The notes beneath the pieces were generated by a model. It did not search any database. It saw only the letters and a list, made by a program, of their open reading frames with translations, and was not told the DNA's origin. A stretch of DNA of 64,000 nt from NCBI RefSeq assembly GCF_002251385.1, contig NZ_NPJJ01000018.1, positions 124,001 through 188,000 on the forward strand, given 5' to 3'. Both the position numbers and the translations under genes were made by a program. This DNA is from Prevotella sp. P5-108. Lineage in GTDB: Bacteria; Bacteroidota; Bacteroidia; Bacteroidales; Bacteroidaceae. Shown here piece by piece: positions 36,740 to 46,970 of the stretch (the stretch's first letter is position 1; the number at the start of each line of letters is the position of its first letter).

Positions 36740-39589
36740 TTACTTCACGACGACATTCACAATCTTCTTGGGCACTACGATTACCTTCACCACCTGCTTG
36801 CCGTCGATATACTTCTGGCTCAGCTCGTCGGCGAGCACTGCCTGCTGTATGGCGTCGTTGGTGGCATCGGCGGCAAACTTCTTCTGGAAGCGGGCCTTGC
36901 CGTTGAAGGAGATGGTGAGCTGCACCTCGCTCTCTACCAGGTATTGCTCGTTGCATACGGGCCACTGGGCGTCGCATACGCTGCCCTTCATGTTGAGCCG
37001 GCTCCACAGTTCTTCGGCGATATGGGGCGCGAAGGGAGCGATGAGCACGGTCAGGATGGTGAGCAGCTCGCGGTTGTAGCACTTCTGCTGTCCCAGCTCG
37101 TTGACGCAAATCATAAAGGCAGAGATGGCAGTGTTGTATGAGAAGTTTTCGATGTCGGCGGTCACCTTCTTGATGAGCTTGTGCACACTTTTAAGGCTCT
37201 CTTTCGAGGGCTCGTCGTCGTTGACGCGGAACTCGTCGGTGTGGGGGTCGAAGTAGAGGTTCCACAGCTTCTTGAGGAAGCGGTGGCAGCCGTCGATACC
37301 ATTGGTATCCCAGGGCTTGCTCTGCTCTACAGGACCGAGGAACATCTCGTAGAGACGCAGCGTGTCGGCGCCGTACTGCTCGACGATCATGTCGGGGTTG
37401 ACCACATTGAACATGGACTTCGACATCTTCTCTATGGCCCATCCGCAGACGTACTTGCCGTCTTCGAGCACAAACTCGGCGTTGGCAAACTCGGGGCGCC
37501 ATGCCTTGAAGGCTTCGGTGTCGAGCACGTCGCCATGCACGATGTTGACATCGACGTGGATAGGTGTGACGTCATACTGGTCCTTCAGGCCGAGCGACAC
37601 AAAGCGCGGAGCGGCACTGTGGTCGTCGCTGTTGATGCGGTATACGAAGTTGGAGCGACCCTGTATCATACCCTGGTTGATGAGTTTCTGATAGGGCTCT
37701 TCCTTGCAGGTCACATTGTAGTCGTGCAGGAACTTGTTCCAGAAGCGCGAGTAGATGAGGTGGCCTGTGGCGTGCTCGGTACCACCCACATAGAGGTCCA
37801 CATTCTGCCAGTAGTCGTTGGCTTCACGGCTTACCAGCTCGTGGTCGTTGTGGGGGTCCATGTAGCGCAGATAGTAGGCGCTCGAACCGGCAAATCCGGG
37901 CATGGTGTAGAGCTCGATGGGGAATACGGTCTTGCCGTCGATGAGCTCCTTGTCGACCACCTGGTTGTTCTGGGTGTCCCAAGCCCATTTTCTGGCGCGG
38001 CCCAATGGAGGCTCGCCGCTCTCGGTGGGCTCGTACTTGTCTATCTCGGGCAGCTCGATGGGCAGATACTGCTCGGGTATCATGTAGGGAATGTCGTCCT
38101 TATAGTACACGGGGAAGGGTTCGCCCCAGTAGCGCTGGCGAGAGAAGATGGCATCGCGCAGACGGTAGTTGACCTTGACGCGGCCCAGACCCTTTTCGGT
38201 CACATAGCGCTTGGTGGCGGCGATGGCCTCCTTGACGGTGAGTCCGTTGAGCGAGAACTCGGTCTGCTTGCCCTCTACGGGCGAGTTGCACACGATGCCC
38301 TCCTTGGCGTCGTAGCTCTGCTCGCTCACGTCGGCACCCTCTATCAGTGGGATGATGGGCAGCGAGAAGTGCTTGGCAAAGGCGTAGTCGCGAGAGTCGT
38401 GGGCGGGAACTGCCATGATGGCGCCGGTGCCATAGCCCGCCAGCACATACTCCGAAACCCAGATGGGCAGAGCGTCGCCTGTCAATGGGTTGATGGCATA
38501 CGAACCGGTAAACACGCCAGTGACCTTGCGGTCTGACATACGCTCCAGTTCGGTGCGCTTCTTCACATAGGCGAGATACTCCTCGACCTCGGCCTGCTGC
38601 TCGGGGGTGGTCACCTGGGCCACATATTCGCTCTCGGGAGCAAGCACCATAAAGGTGACGCCAAACATGGTGTCGGCACGGGTGGTGAAGATGGTGAAGC
38701 GTACATTGCTGTCCTTGACGCTGAACTGGACTTCGGTTCCTTCCGAACGGCCTATCCAGTTGCGCTGCGTTTCCTTCATCGAGTCGGTCCAGTCTACAGT
38801 CTCCAGACCGTCGAGCAGACGCTGGGCGTAGGCCGACACGCGCAGACACCACTGGCGCATCTTCTTCTGCACCACGGGATAGCCGCCGCGCACGCTCACA
38901 CCCTCTACCACCTCGTCGTTGGCCAGCACGGTGCCCAGTCCGGCACACCAGTTGACCATAGTCTCGCCCAGGTAGGCTATGCGGTAGTTCATGAGCGTCT
39001 TCTGCTGCTCGTGCTCGTTCATGCTCTTCCAGTCGCGGGCAGAGAAGACAAGCTCTTCAGAGCAGGCCACATCCATGCCCAGTGTGCCGTTGTCCTCGAA
39101 GTGCTCGATGAGCTTGCTGATGGGCTGGGCCTTCTGCAGGGTGTTGGAGTAGTAAGAGTTGAACATCTTCTCAAAGGCCCACTGGGTCCAGTGGTAATAT
39201 CCGGGGTCGCAGGTGCGCACCTCGCGGTCCCAGTCGAAGCAGAAACCTATCTTGTCGAGCTGCTGGCGGTAGCGGGCAATATTGTTGACGGTTGTGATGG
39301 CAGGATGCTGACCCGTCTGGATGGCATACTGCTCGGCGGGCAGACCGTAGGCGTCGTAGCCCATAGGGTTGAGCACGTTGAAGCCCTGCAGACGCTTGTA
39401 GCGGGCAAAGATGTCGGAGGCTATATAGCCCAAGGGATGGCCCACGTGGAGTCCGGCGCCCGAGGGATAGGGGAACATGTTGAGCACATAGAACTTCTTG
39501 CGGTTCTCGTCCTCAGTTACCTTGTAGGTGTTCATCTCCACCCAGTTTTTCTGCCACTTCTGCTCTATTTCTCTGAAGTTATATTCCAT
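36740..39589 (-). CDS. leuS: Leucyl-tRNA synthetase
   Basis: A 949-residue class I aminoacyl-tRNA synthetase. The HIGH-type motif is [12 protein letters not shown]; the KMSKS loop is [17 protein letters not shown]; the CP1 editing domain includes [20 protein letters not shown] and the [20 protein letters not shown] motif. The C-terminal tRNA-binding region ends [16 protein letters not shown]. It is full length and a core gene. cysS lies 19 bases upstream, so the two synthetases share a transcript. Confidence 0.98.
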   Translation of the reverse strand: MEYNFREIEQKWQKNWVEMNTYKVTEDENRKKFYVLNMFPYPSGAGLHVGHPLGYIASDIFARYKRLQGFNVLNPMGYDAYGLPAEQYAIQTGQHPAITTVNNIARYRQQLDKIGFCFDWDREVRTCDPGYYHWTQWAFEKMFNSYYSNTLQKAQPISKLIEHFEDNGTLGMDVACSEELVFSARDWKSMNEHEQQKTLMNYRIAYLGETMVNWCAGLGTVLANDEVVEGVSVRGGYPVVQKKMRQWCLRVSAYAQRLLDGLETVDWTDSMKETQRNWIGRSEGTEVQFSVKDSNVRFTIFTTRADTMFGVTFMVLAPESEYVAQVTTPEQQAEVEEYLAYVKKRTELERMSDRKVTGVFTGSYAINPLTGDALPIWVSEYVLAGYGTGAIMAVPAHDSRDYAFAKHFSLPIIPLIEGADVSEQSYDAKEGIVCNSPVEGKQTEFSLNGLTVKEAIAATKRYVTEKGLGRVKVNYRLRDAIFSRQRYWGEPFPVYYKDDIPYMIPEQYLPIELPEIDKYEPTESGEPPLGRARKWAWDTQNNQVVDKELIDGKTVFPIELYTMPGFAGSSAYYLRYMDPHNDHELVSREANDYWQNVDLYVGGTEHATGHLIYSRFWNKFLHDYNVTCKEEPYQKLINQGMIQGRSNFVYRINSDDHSAAPRFVSLGLKDQYDVTPIHVDVNIVHGDVLDTEAFKAWRPEFANAEFVLEDGKYVCGWAIEKMSKSMFNVVNPDMIVEQYGADTLRLYEMFLGPVEQSKPWDTNGIDGCHRFLKKLWNLYFDPHTDEFRVNDDEPSKESLKSVHKLIKKVTADIENFSYNTAISAFMICVNELGQQKCYNRELLTILTVLIAPFAPHIAEELWSRLNMKGSVCDAQWPVCNEQYLVESEVQLTISFNGKARFQKKFAADATNDAIQQAVLADELSQKYIDGKQVVKVIVVPKKIVNVVVK

Positions 39590-39607
39590 GTCGTTATCCA
39601 GTTTGTG

Positions 39608-41098
39608 TTACTTGTTCAGTTTCCAGGTCACACCGTCTTTGGTGTCTTTGATTTCAAAACCGTCGGCGGCAAGCTCGTCGCGTATCTTGTCGCTCGTGGC
39701 CCAGTCCTTATCGGCCTTGGCCTTGGCGCGCAGCTCGAGCACCATGTCGACCACCTTGCCATAGGCTTCCTCGCGGGCATCGTTGTTCATGCCCTTCTCG
39801 CTCTTCAGACCCAGCAGGTCGAAGGCGAAGAGCCGCATCGTAGACGAGAGCTCGGCGAGGTCGTCTGCAGAGATGGCAGCCTTGTGGTCGATGAGGGTAT
39901 TGATGACGTGGCAAGCCTCGAAGAGATAGCTTATCACGAGGGGAGTCATGAAGTCGTCGTTCATGGCGTCGTAGCACTTCTGCCGCAGCGCAGCCACAAA
40001 CTTGTGGGTCTCGGCGTCGCTCTCCTTGCCAGCCTGGATGCGCTCCATGTCGGTAATACCGTTGATGAGTCGCTCCAGACCCTTCTCCGAAGCCTTCAGA
40101 GCCTCGTTGGAGAAGTCTACAGTGCCACGATAGTGGGCAGAGAGGATAAAGAAGCGGATGGTCATCGGCGAGTAGGCCTGGTCGAGCGAAGCGTGGTCGC
40201 CGGTGAAGAACTGCTCGAGGGTGATGAAGTTGCCCAGCGACTTGCCCATCTTCTGGCCGTTGATGGTAATCATGTTGTTGTGCATCCAGTAGTGCACCAT
40301 CTGGTCGCCCTGACTGGCCACAGCCTGGGCTATCTCACACTCGTGGTGGGGGAAGATGAGGTCCATGCCGCCACCGTGGATGTCGAAGTGGTCGCCCAGA
40401 TACTTGCGGCCCATGGCGGTACACTCGCAGTGCCAGCCGGGGAATCCGTCGCTCCAGGGACTGGGCCAGCGCATGATGTGCTCGGGCTGGGCCTTCTTCC
40501 ACAGGGCAAAGTCCACCTGGTTGTGCTTCTCGTCGGTGCCGGCGAGGTCGCGCGAGTGGTTGATGACATCCTCCAGATTGCGGCCCGAGAGGATGCCGTA
40601 TTTATGGTCTTTGTTGTATTTTTCTACATCGAAGTATACAGAGCCGTTGCTCACGTAGGCATAGCCGTTGTCAAGAATCTGCTGCACCAGCTGCTCCTGC
40701 TCGATGATATGGCCCGTGGCGTGGGGTTCGATCGAGGGAGGAAGCACGTTGAGCATATCCATAGCCTGGTGGTAGCGGTTGGTATAGTGCTGGGCTATCT
40801 CCATAGGCTCGAGCTGCTCCAGTCGGGCCTTCTTCTCTATCTTGTCGTCGCCCTCATCGGCGTCGTGCTCCAGATGGCCCACGTCGGTGATGTTGCGCAC
40901 ATAGCGCACCTTGTAGCCCAGATGCTTCAGATATCTGAAGAGGATATCAAACGTGATGGCGGGGCGGGCGTGGCCCAGATGGGGGTCGCCATATACGGTG
41001 GGGCCGCACACATACATGCCCACGTTGGGGGCATGCAGAGGCTTGAAGGCCTCCTTCTTGCGCGTCAGCGTGTTATAAATCAATAATGTTTGTTCCAT
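39608..41098 (-). CDS. cysS: Cysteinyl-tRNA synthetase
   Basis: A 496-residue class I synthetase. The HIGH motif lies in [16 protein letters not shown] and the KMSKS equivalent is [15 protein letters not shown]. Zinc ligands are the Cys in [10 protein letters not shown], the Cys of [10 protein letters not shown] and the [10 protein letters not shown] motif. Complete in length. The minus-strand box TAACTTTG at 41122-41129 lies 24 bases upstream of the start and is the likely promoter. Confidence 0.97.
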   Translation of the reverse strand: MEQTLLIYNTLTRKKEAFKPLHAPNVGMYVCGPTVYGDPHLGHARPAITFDILFRYLKHLGYKVRYVRNITDVGHLEHDADEGDDKIEKKARLEQLEPMEIAQHYTNRYHQAMDMLNVLPPSIEPHATGHIIEQEQLVQQILDNGYAYVSNGSVYFDVEKYNKDHKYGILSGRNLEDVINHSRDLAGTDEKHNQVDFALWKKAQPEHIMRWPSPWSDGFPGWHCECTAMGRKYLGDHFDIHGGGMDLIFPHHECEIAQAVASQGDQMVHYWMHNNMITINGQKMGKSLGNFITLEQFFTGDHASLDQAYSPMTIRFFILSAHYRGTVDFSNEALKASEKGLERLINGITDMERIQAGKESDAETHKFVAALRQKCYDAMNDDFMTPLVISYLFEACHVINTLIDHKAAISADDLAELSSTMRLFAFDLLGLKSEKGMNNDAREEAYGKVVDMVLELRAKAKADKDWATSDKIRDELAADGFEIKDTKDGVTWKLNK

Positions 41099-41121
41099 TT
41101 TAGCTAAAATATTGTTGACTG

Positions 41122-41129
41122 CAAAGTTA
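41122..41129 (-). promoter_or_regulatory. -7 element of the cysS-leuS operon
   Basis: TAACTTTG on the minus strand, 23 bases before ATG 41098. The -33 element is not clear. Confidence 0.5.
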
Positions 41130-41164
41130 CTGATAAATGCCGATAAATACGAATAAACTCCCCT

Positions 41165-41660
41165 TTAATTTAATAAGGTGTACCGCATAAGCGCAATTCC
41201 CCTACCCCACAGCCGCCCTCAAAGCCATCCCGCTGCGCACATCATCCCTCACGCCTGCCGTACCCACCACTCCGCTGCGCACCACATATCTCTCGCTGCG
41301 CATCCACATATCTCTCGTTGCTTACCGCCATCGTGCCCTCTGCCGTGCCCATCCGCTCTGCTTGCCATACTCTTCATTCAACTTACTGTGCCAATCATCC
41401 AGCTGCGCGCACCGACCCTGCCACTATCCATTCCATTCCCTCCACTATGCGCACTGACCGTACCTCCATCCATCCCATCCGTACCGCTGCTCGCACCGAC
41501 CCTGTCTGTCGTTATGATATCAGTACCACTGCACATACCAACCATCCCCGTAGGTGTGCCCACCACTCCGCAGCGCACCCCATCCCTCACGCCTGCAGTG
41601 CCCACCACCCCGCTGCGCACCTCTTTAATCTTGTTTCCGCGCTTTATTTTCACTAATTCA
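41165..41660. repeat. Low-complexity CCCACCACTCCGCTGCGC repeats
   Basis: The region carries many imperfect copies of a C-rich motif. The clearest pair is CATCCCTCACGCCTGC followed by CCCACCACTCCGCTGCGCAC, at about 41240-41284 and again at 41580-41622. The long frames here on both strands are made of repeat residues (Pro/His/Thr or Gly/Val), and none looks like a gene. Confidence 0.6.
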
Positions 41661-41757
41661 GGGCATGATAATATCATAGCGAACACAGATATCCATATTT
41701 CGCGCCCCCATTTCCCCACCAAGCTGCTCTCCACCTCTCCCGAAACAAGGGAAAAAA

Positions 41758-41828
41758 CGAAAAAAGTGGCGATAACGTGCGAAAAGGGTACTTTTTTGAT
41801 GCCTTTTCGCACACTATCGCCACTTTTT
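41758..41828. repeat. 70-bp palindrome, left copy
   Basis: AAAAAAGTGGCGATAACGTG then a central GGTACTTTT, then CCTTTTCGCACACTATCGCC form a long imperfect palindrome immediately downstream of the ATPase gene. A second copy lies immediately upstream of that gene at 43328-43397. Confidence 0.75.
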
Positions 41829-41836
41829 AGACCATT

Positions 41837-43270
41837 TCAGTCGTTGTCAAACATATCGTTCATATCCAGTTTCACCGTCATTTGGTCGCTGTAAGCTCCT
41901 TGCGTCATGCCAAACGTGGTTATCATAGTGGGTATAATCGACTTGTGGGTTTCGGTCTCTGCACGGAAAGCGTCGCGGCGGTGCATGATTCGCAGATATT
42001 CGTCCTTGTCCAGGGTGTATAGTGCCTCACTGTATTTGACTTCACACAGATTAATCATGCTGTCGGCCCTGTCGATGATGATATCTATCTGTGCCGCATC
42101 TTTATTCTTCCTGCTGCGCCATGAGTAGTATTCGGTGGCAACGCTCGCGATGCCCAGTGCCCTCTTTATCTGTGGTATATGGGCTTTGCATATACGCTCA
42201 TAGGCGAGCCCGTACCATGTATTCACTTCGGGCGTGCCCACATGCTGGCTCCAGTAGTGCTGGTTGGTGTGGCCTTTAGTCACAAAAGTATTGTAGAAGA
42301 TGGTGTAGAAGTCTGTGAGCTGATAGAGGGCCGAGTTGGTGTTGACCTTCTTCTCTCTGACATTGTTTTTGGAAATGAAGTCACAGTACACCAGGTCGTT
42401 GAGCATATCCCCTAACCTTCCGTTGTTGCTTTGCTTCAGTTCTTTGGCCATCTGAGCGCGCGTCATGCCCTGCGGATGCTTGGCGAGGATATTGATGATT
42501 TCCACATAGGGTGTGCTGTTGCGAAACAACGAGGCAAAGAGGCGTCTGAATTCTTTGGCCAGTTCTGCATTCTCACCGAAGAAGAGTCTGTCGATGCCTA
42601 TTGCCGGACTCTCGTTCTTCTCAAAGAGGCTCATATAGTAAGGTACACCGCCCACAGCCATGTAAGCCTGCAGGATACTTAGTCGCTGCCATGGGAATCC
42701 ATTGGTATGGAAGTATTCTTCGGTTTCGGCGAGGGTAAAGGGATGCAAGGGCATTTCATGGGTAATCCGGTCGTGCAGGCCGCCATGATTGTCTATCACA
42801 TTGCGCACCATCCACGACGTGGCGCTGCCACATATAATCAGCATAATCTCTGATTGCCAGTTGGCCCAACTGTTCCAGAAATGCCCGAGGGCATTTACAA
42901 AACCGGCTTTGGGCGTGTCGAGACACGGGAGTTCGTCGATAAATATCAGGCAGCGCCTTCCGGGCGTTATCTTCTCGGCAAGCAGCTGGCGCAGAGCCAC
43001 AAAGGCATCCATCCAGTTGGTGTTCTTCCTTCCTTTATATCCATTCAACTTCATTGCAGCATGAAAAGCGGTCATCTGTTCGGCCTTGCTGCCTTCCAGC
43101 ACGCCCGTCATGTCAAAGTCAAACTGTCCATTGAAGCGCTGACGGATAAGAAAAGTCTTTCCCACACGTCTTCTGCCATAGAGAGCCACAAACTCGGCTT
43201 TGCCCGAATGGTAGTATCTATCCAGCAGGTCAAGTTCCTTCTTTCTACCGATGATATTGACTGTTGCCAT
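41837..43270 (-). CDS. AAA ATPase with C-terminal DUF234 domain
   Basis: A 477-residue protein. The N-terminal ATPase has Walker A in LYGRRRVGKTFLIRQRF and Walker B in CLIFIDELPCLDTPK. It is followed by a winged helix (KHPQGMTRAQMAKELKQSNN) and a DUF234 nuclease-like domain (AQIDIIIDRADSMINLCEVK, with a PD-(D/E)xK-like D...E-x-K). Such proteins are abundant and repeated in Bacteroidetes and archaea; the biological role is unknown. It is bracketed by two copies of a palindrome, which suggests a mobile or exchangeable unit. Confidence 0.85.
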   Translation of the reverse strand: MATVNIIGRKKELDLLDRYYHSGKAEFVALYGRRRVGKTFLIRQRFNGQFDFDMTGVLEGSKAEQMTAFHAAMKLNGYKGRKNTNWMDAFVALRQLLAEKITPGRRCLIFIDELPCLDTPKAGFVNALGHFWNSWANWQSEIMLIICGSATSWMVRNVIDNHGGLHDRITHEMPLHPFTLAETEEYFHTNGFPWQRLSILQAYMAVGGVPYYMSLFEKNESPAIGIDRLFFGENAELAKEFRRLFASLFRNSTPYVEIINILAKHPQGMTRAQMAKELKQSNNGRLGDMLNDLVYCDFISKNNVREKKVNTNSALYQLTDFYTIFYNTFVTKGHTNQHYWSQHVGTPEVNTWYGLAYERICKAHIPQIKRALGIASVATEYYSWRSRKNKDAAQIDIIIDRADSMINLCEVKYSEALYTLDKDEYLRIMHRRDAFRAETETHKSIIPTMITTFGMTQGAYSDQMTVKLDMNDMFDND

Positions 43271-43327
43271 ATTGCTCGTTTTAGGTTAAAACTATGTTTC
43301 TGACGGTGCTAAGTTACGTAAAAAAAA

Positions 43328-43397
43328 CGGAAAAAGTGGCGATAGTGTGCGAAAATGGTACTTTTCAGCTGCCTTTTCGCACACTATCGCCACTTTT
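43328..43397. repeat. 70-bp palindrome, right copy
   Basis: AAAAAGTGGCGATAGTGTGC, a central GGTACTTTT, then CCTTTTCGCACACTATCGCC. It has the same sequence and orientation as the left copy at 41758, with differences mostly in the centre. Confidence 0.75.
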
Positions 43398-43540
43398 TTG
43401 CCATTTCCATCCTATTTTGGGCATATTCCCCACCCCCCTCCTTTAGCTTTGCGTTGAGCCGGGAAGCAGAGGGCTTGCGCCAGAGAAAGGTCGGGATAAT
43501 TCGGGCTGACCATATCAACTCCGGGGGTGACAAAAGAGAA

Positions 43541-43575
43541 GAGGTGTATCTGCCTGATAGTTGCAGATACACCTC
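43541..43575 (-). terminator. Terminator of the displaced tyrS tail
   Basis: A perfect 13-bp stem, GAGGTGTATCTGC (43541-43553) with GCAGATACACCTC (43563-43575), and a 9-base loop. On the minus strand it is followed by TTCTCTTTT. It sits 22 bases after the stop of the tyrS remnant, as a real tyrS terminator would. Confidence 0.75.
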
Positions 43576-43597
43576 CAATATCGATGAGAGATGGCTC

Positions 43598-43668
43598 TTA
43601 CTTCACAGTGACAAGATAGTAATTCTTCTTGCCGCGCTGTACGAGGAGGTACTTGCCGTCAATGACCT
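43598..43668 (-). pseudogene. Displaced tyrS 3' tail
   Basis: On the minus strand this reads [20 protein letters not shown] then VK and a stop, identical in protein to the last residues of TyrS at 44976. Over the 66 bases from the stop there are about three mismatches to the intact gene. Upstream of it on the same strand is unrelated sequence. It is a relic of a tyrS 3' end separated from the gene by the Abi cassette. Confidence 0.85.
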
Positions 43669-43835
43669 AATGAGGGAAAATCAATAATATTCAGCATCAA
43701 ATCATAGCTGTCTCTCATACCATGATAATTAATGTAATTGCCACATATTTCTCCTAAAAAAGCCTCCAAAAATGTTATGTTTCTATCTAAAAGACAAGAA
43801 ATCGTTGTTGGAAAGTTTTTTTCTCGACTTAATGC
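43669..43835 (-). other. Possible degraded cargo fragment
   Basis: The minus strand can be read as ISCLLDRNITFLEAFLGEIC, then NYINYHGMRDSYDLMLNIID, which looks protein-like and stops just inside the tyrS tail. No start is credible and I do not recognise the family. It could be the end of an older inserted gene. Confidence 0.3.
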
Positions 43836-43866
43836 TTGCACAATTCATATTATCTTTCTATATTTG
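43836..43866 (+). promoter_or_regulatory. Promoter of the Abi leader RNA
   Basis: TTG (43836-43838), a 20-base spacer and TATATTTG (43859-43866) form a -33/-7 pair. The predicted transcript start is about 43872, just before the hairpin RNA. Confidence 0.65.
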
Positions 43867-43871
43867 CAGTG

Positions 43872-43924
43872 CTAGAACCCGCCAAGCCTCTCAACGATGC
43901 TCAAATGTGCGGGTCGTTTTTTTT
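43872..43924 (+). ncRNA. Short hairpin leader RNA with terminator upstream of the Abi gene
   Basis: Six bases, ACCCGC (43877-43882), pair with GCGGGT (43909-43914) around a 26-base loop and are followed by an eight-T run, the layout of an intrinsic terminator. The promoter lies immediately upstream and the Abi ATG lies ten bases after the T-run. A transcript of about 50 bases is predicted, with read-through reaching the Abi gene. Structured RNAs have been reported next to AbiF-like HEPN proteins; whether this one belongs to that class is inference. Confidence 0.55.
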
Positions 43925-43933
43925 ATTAACCAT

Positions 43934-44836
43934 ATGTCAAATACTATACCGTTCACCAAGGGCTATTCATCGCCACATGACCTCGTCTCGTTGCTGCAAT
44001 CAAGAGGTCTTTCCATTTCCGACACATCGAAGGCGGAACATTACTTGGAGCATATCGGCTATTACCGTCTCTCTGCTTATATGTATCCATTGCTCAAGAT
44101 GCCGAAAGAGCGTCATATATATAAACCCGATGCGACATTCAGCAAGGTAATGATGTTGTATCGATTTGATAAAAAGCTGCGTCTATTATTGTTTAATGAT
44201 CTTGAGAAGATTGAAATTGCTGTGCGTAGTGCGATAGTCAACATCGGTAGTTCAATGACAGGTGCCCCCTTCTGGATAACAGATTCCGCTAACTTTGTCA
44301 GCTCCACAAAGTTTCAAAAGACAATAGATTTGATAGACCATGAGCTTCGCAAATCAAAAGAGGAATTCATTATCCATTTCAAGGAGACATATTCTGACCC
44401 ATATCCACCAGCATGGATTGTTTCAGAAATACTTCCTTTCGGTATCATCACAAACATATACAGCAACATCAAGGATAAGAAGATAAAGAAAAGAATCTCT
44501 CAATCATTTGGGCTGCAAATAGCGCCATTTGAATCTTGGCTGACTATTGTGACACTGACAAGGAATGCATGTTGCCATCACTCGAGAGTTTGGAACAAGC
44601 ACAATACTATCCGTCCAATGGTACCTAATAGGATGGTCTATCCTTGGATTACGCTTCAGACGGATTCGCTTCGCATCTACTATAATATATGTATCATTAA
44701 GTATTTCTTGGATGTCATATCTCCAAACAATGATATGCTTCAGAAGATGAAGACGTTATTTGCAGATTATCCAGAGGTAGATTTGAATGCACTTGGTTTC
44801 CCTCAAGGATGGGAAAATGAGCCACTCTGGAGATAA
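43934..44836 (+). CDS. Abi family (Abi_2/AbiF-like) HEPN protein, phage-defence candidate
   Basis: A 300-residue protein of the Abi_2 family. The N-terminus MSNTIPFTKGYSSPHDLVSL and HYLEHIGYYRLSAYMYPLL is the family hallmark. A HEPN ribonuclease motif R-x4-H is visible (Arg210 to His215 in TLTRNACCHHSRVWN). FPQGWENEPLWR ends it. Family members cause abortive infection, probably by RNA cleavage. ATG 43934 is chosen because the RNA terminator ends ten bases upstream; the longer frame would run through it. It is AT-rich compared with its neighbours and lies between intact tyrS and a displaced tyrS tail. Confidence 0.85.
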   Translation: MSNTIPFTKGYSSPHDLVSLLQSRGLSISDTSKAEHYLEHIGYYRLSAYMYPLLKMPKERHIYKPDATFSKVMMLYRFDKKLRLLLFNDLEKIEIAVRSAIVNIGSSMTGAPFWITDSANFVSSTKFQKTIDLIDHELRKSKEEFIIHFKETYSDPYPPAWIVSEILPFGIITNIYSNIKDKKIKKRISQSFGLQIAPFESWLTIVTLTRNACCHHSRVWNKHNTIRPMVPNRMVYPWITLQTDSLRIYYNICIIKYFLDVISPNNDMLQKMKTLFADYPEVDLNALGFPQGWENEPLWR

Positions 44837-44916
44837 CAATATTAGGATAAAGCCTGCTGTCTGTGATGTCTTCACCGTCAGTAGGCTTTACTTTTCATAG
44901 ATTCGGCATTTACTCA

Positions 44917-44954
44917 TCAAAAAAGCGTGGCTCGGAGACTCCGGACCACGCTTT
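44917..44954 (-). terminator. tyrS terminator
   Basis: AAAGCGTGG (44922-44930) pairs with CCACGCTTT (44946-44954), with an inner CGG/CCG. On the minus strand the stem is followed by a T-run, a normal intrinsic terminator for tyrS. Confidence 0.8.
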
Positions 44955-44975
44955 GGGCTATCTATATTTATGTTC

Positions 44976-46274
44976 TTACTTCACAGTGACAAGATAGTAG
45001 TTTTTCTTGCCGCGCTGTACGAGGAGGTACTTGCCGTCGATGAGGTCGTCGGCGGTGATGACCTGGTCAAAGGCTGCGAGCTTCTCCTTGTTGAGCGATA
45101 CGCCGCCGCCCTGTACGAGCTTGCGCATCTCGCCCTTGCTGGCGAAAATCTTGACATCGTCGCGGGTGAAGAGCTCTACGGCGGGCTGACCCAGCTGGTC
45201 CTTGGCGAGGGTGAAGTGGGGCACTCCGGCGAAGACATCGAGCAGTGTGGCCTCGTCGAGCTTCTGCAGGTTCTCCTTGGTGGCTTTGCCGAAGAGGATG
45301 TTGCTGGCCTCGATAGCCATCTGCAGGTCTTCCTCTGAGTGTACCATTACGGTAACCTCTTCTGCCAGACGACGCTGCAGCACGCGGCGGCCTGGGTCCT
45401 GACGGTGCTCGTCGATGAGCGCCTCGATGGTATCGCGCTCGAGCGAGGTGAATATCTTGATGTACTTCTCGGCTTCTTCGTCGCCCACGTTGAGCCAGAA
45501 CTGGTAGAAGGCGTAAGGCGTGGTGCGGTTGCGGTCGAGCCAGATGTTGCCGCTCTCGGTCTTGCCAAACTTCTTGCCGTCGGCCTTGGTGATGAGCGGG
45601 CAGGTGAGGCAGTAGGCTTCGGCCTCTGAGCCGAGGGTGCGACGTATGAGCTCGGTGCCTGTGGTCATGTTGCCCCACTGGTCGTTACCGCCGAGCTGGA
45701 GCTGCACTCCGTGTCTCTGGTAGAGGTAGAGGAAGTCGTAGCCTTGGAGCAGCTGGTAGGTGAACTCGGTGAATGAGAGTCCGTCGCGAGCCTCTCCGTT
45801 GAGTCGCTTCTGCACGCTGTCCTTGGCCATCATATAGTTGACGGTGATGTGCTTGCCCACCTCGCGAGCGAAGTCGAGGAAGGTGAAGTCCTTCATCCAG
45901 TCGTAGTTGTTGACCATCTCTGCCTTGTTGGGCTCGTTGCCGTCGAAGTCGAGGAACTTGGATACCTGGTTCTTGATGGCTTCCTGGTTGTGGTAGAGGG
46001 TGTCGGCGTCGAGCAGATTGCGCTCCTGGCTCTTGCCCGATGGGTCTCCAATCATACCCGTGGCACCTCCCACGAGCAGGTAGGGCTTGTGGCCGCAGCG
46101 CTGCAGGTGTCGCAGCATCATGATGCCACAGAGGTGGCCTATATGGAGTGAGTCGGCGGTGGGGTCGGTGCCCAGGTATGCCGATACCATCTGCTTCTGC
46201 AGAAACTCTTCGGTACCTGGCATTATCTGCGCCAGCATACCGCGCCATTTCAGTTCTTCTACAAAGTTTTTCAT
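44976..46274 (-). CDS. tyrS: Tyrosyl-tRNA synthetase
   Basis: A 432-residue class I synthetase. Motifs: [20 protein letters not shown] (HIGH), [20 protein letters not shown] (tyrosine site), [18 protein letters not shown] (KMSKS equivalent), and a C-terminal S4 RNA-binding domain ending [15 protein letters not shown] 46274 is chosen since the frame beyond it has no homology. It is the last gene in the metK-to-tyrS run on this strand. Its 3' end is duplicated at 43.6 kb. Confidence 0.97.
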   Translation of the reverse strand: MKNFVEELKWRGMLAQIMPGTEEFLQKQMVSAYLGTDPTADSLHIGHLCGIMMLRHLQRCGHKPYLLVGGATGMIGDPSGKSQERNLLDADTLYHNQEAIKNQVSKFLDFDGNEPNKAEMVNNYDWMKDFTFLDFAREVGKHITVNYMMAKDSVQKRLNGEARDGLSFTEFTYQLLQGYDFLYLYQRHGVQLQLGGNDQWGNMTTGTELIRRTLGSEAEAYCLTCPLITKADGKKFGKTESGNIWLDRNRTTPYAFYQFWLNVGDEEAEKYIKIFTSLERDTIEALIDEHRQDPGRRVLQRRLAEEVTVMVHSEEDLQMAIEASNILFGKATKENLQKLDEATLLDVFAGVPHFTLAKDQLGQPAVELFTRDDVKIFASKGEMRKLVQGGGVSLNKEKLAAFDQVITADDLIDGKYLLVQRGKKNYYLVTVK

Positions 46275-46312
46275 TCTGTTTATGTTTTTGTTCGTTGTTT
46301 CTGTCTTGGTCT

Positions 46313-46564
46313 CTAAGGCACGGGGTCGTAGCCCGAACCGCCCCAGGGATGGCATCTCAGTATGCGACGCACGGCGAGCCAGAGTCCGCGTATGGGCCCG
46401 TGCTTGACGATGGCTTGTCGCGCATATTCAGAGCATGTGGGGGTAAATCGGCATGATGCCGGAGTGAATGGGGTGATACATTTCTGGTAGAAAAGTATGG
46501 GTAAAAGCAGGAGCCATGTCAGCACCTTTACCATCCAGCGGCCTATAGACTTGAGGGCGTTCAT
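46313..46564 (-). CDS. yidD: Membrane protein insertion efficiency factor YidD
   Basis: An 83-residue protein with the family motif [20 protein letters not shown] and [10 protein letters not shown] and the end [18 protein letters not shown]. YidD assists YidC-dependent membrane insertion. The start ATG 46564 overlaps the rnpA stop (ATGA), the usual coupling; ATG 46570 is also possible. The classical rnpA-yidD pair is preserved. Confidence 0.93.
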   Translation of the reverse strand: MNALKSIGRWMVKVLTWLLLLPILFYQKCITPFTPASCRFTPTCSEYARQAIVKHGPIRGLWLAVRRILRCHPWGGSGYDPVP

Positions 46565-46956
46565 AGACATTCGCTGATACGGGTCAGGAGTCTGACCATA
46601 CGGTTTTCTACCTCAGAGGAAGGAAATTTCTCGTCGGTGAGCCACACGAAGGCCATGGCTACGGCTTCGTGGTCGTCGGTGAGGTTCTGGGTAATCATCG
46701 ACTTGTTGCGTCGGAAAGCCTCGCGCACCTGTCTCTTCACCCTGTTGCGGTCTACGGCATGCTTGAAGTAGCGCTTGGGAACGCTCACGAGCATCGCGGC
46801 ACGGGGCTGGTCGTCGACGATGGTGCGCTTCATAAACACAACTCTCAGCGGAAACGCCGTCATCGAACGTCCGTTTCCTGTAAAGAGCTCGTTTATCAGC
46901 TTCTTGCTGCATATACGCTCTTCCTTGGATAGCGTGAATCTTTCAGCAGCCGACAT
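46561..46956 (-). CDS. rnpA: Ribonuclease P protein component
   Basis: A 131-residue basic protein. It has the RNase P signature: [19 protein letters not shown], then [20 protein letters not shown] and QVREAFR. It binds the catalytic RNA that trims tRNA 5' ends. It is placed between hemD and yidD, 14 bases after hemD. Confidence 0.95.
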   Translation of the reverse strand: MSAAERFTLSKEERICSKKLINELFTGNGRSMTAFPLRVVFMKRTIVDDQPRAAMLVSVPKRYFKHAVDRNRVKRQVREAFRRNKSMITQNLTDDHEAVAMAFVWLTDEKFPSSEVENRMVRLLTRISECL

Positions 46957-46970
46957 GGGTGTGGTTGTGC

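Noticed and set aside
39011..41086. Plus-strand ORF of 691 codons over cysS and part of leuS
   Set aside because: Spans two genuine synthetase genes in antisense and the gap between them; no family resemblance.
41178..41894. Plus-strand Pro/His-rich ORF and an opposing minus-strand ORF
   Set aside because: Both are translations of a low-complexity repeat; no start context or promoter.
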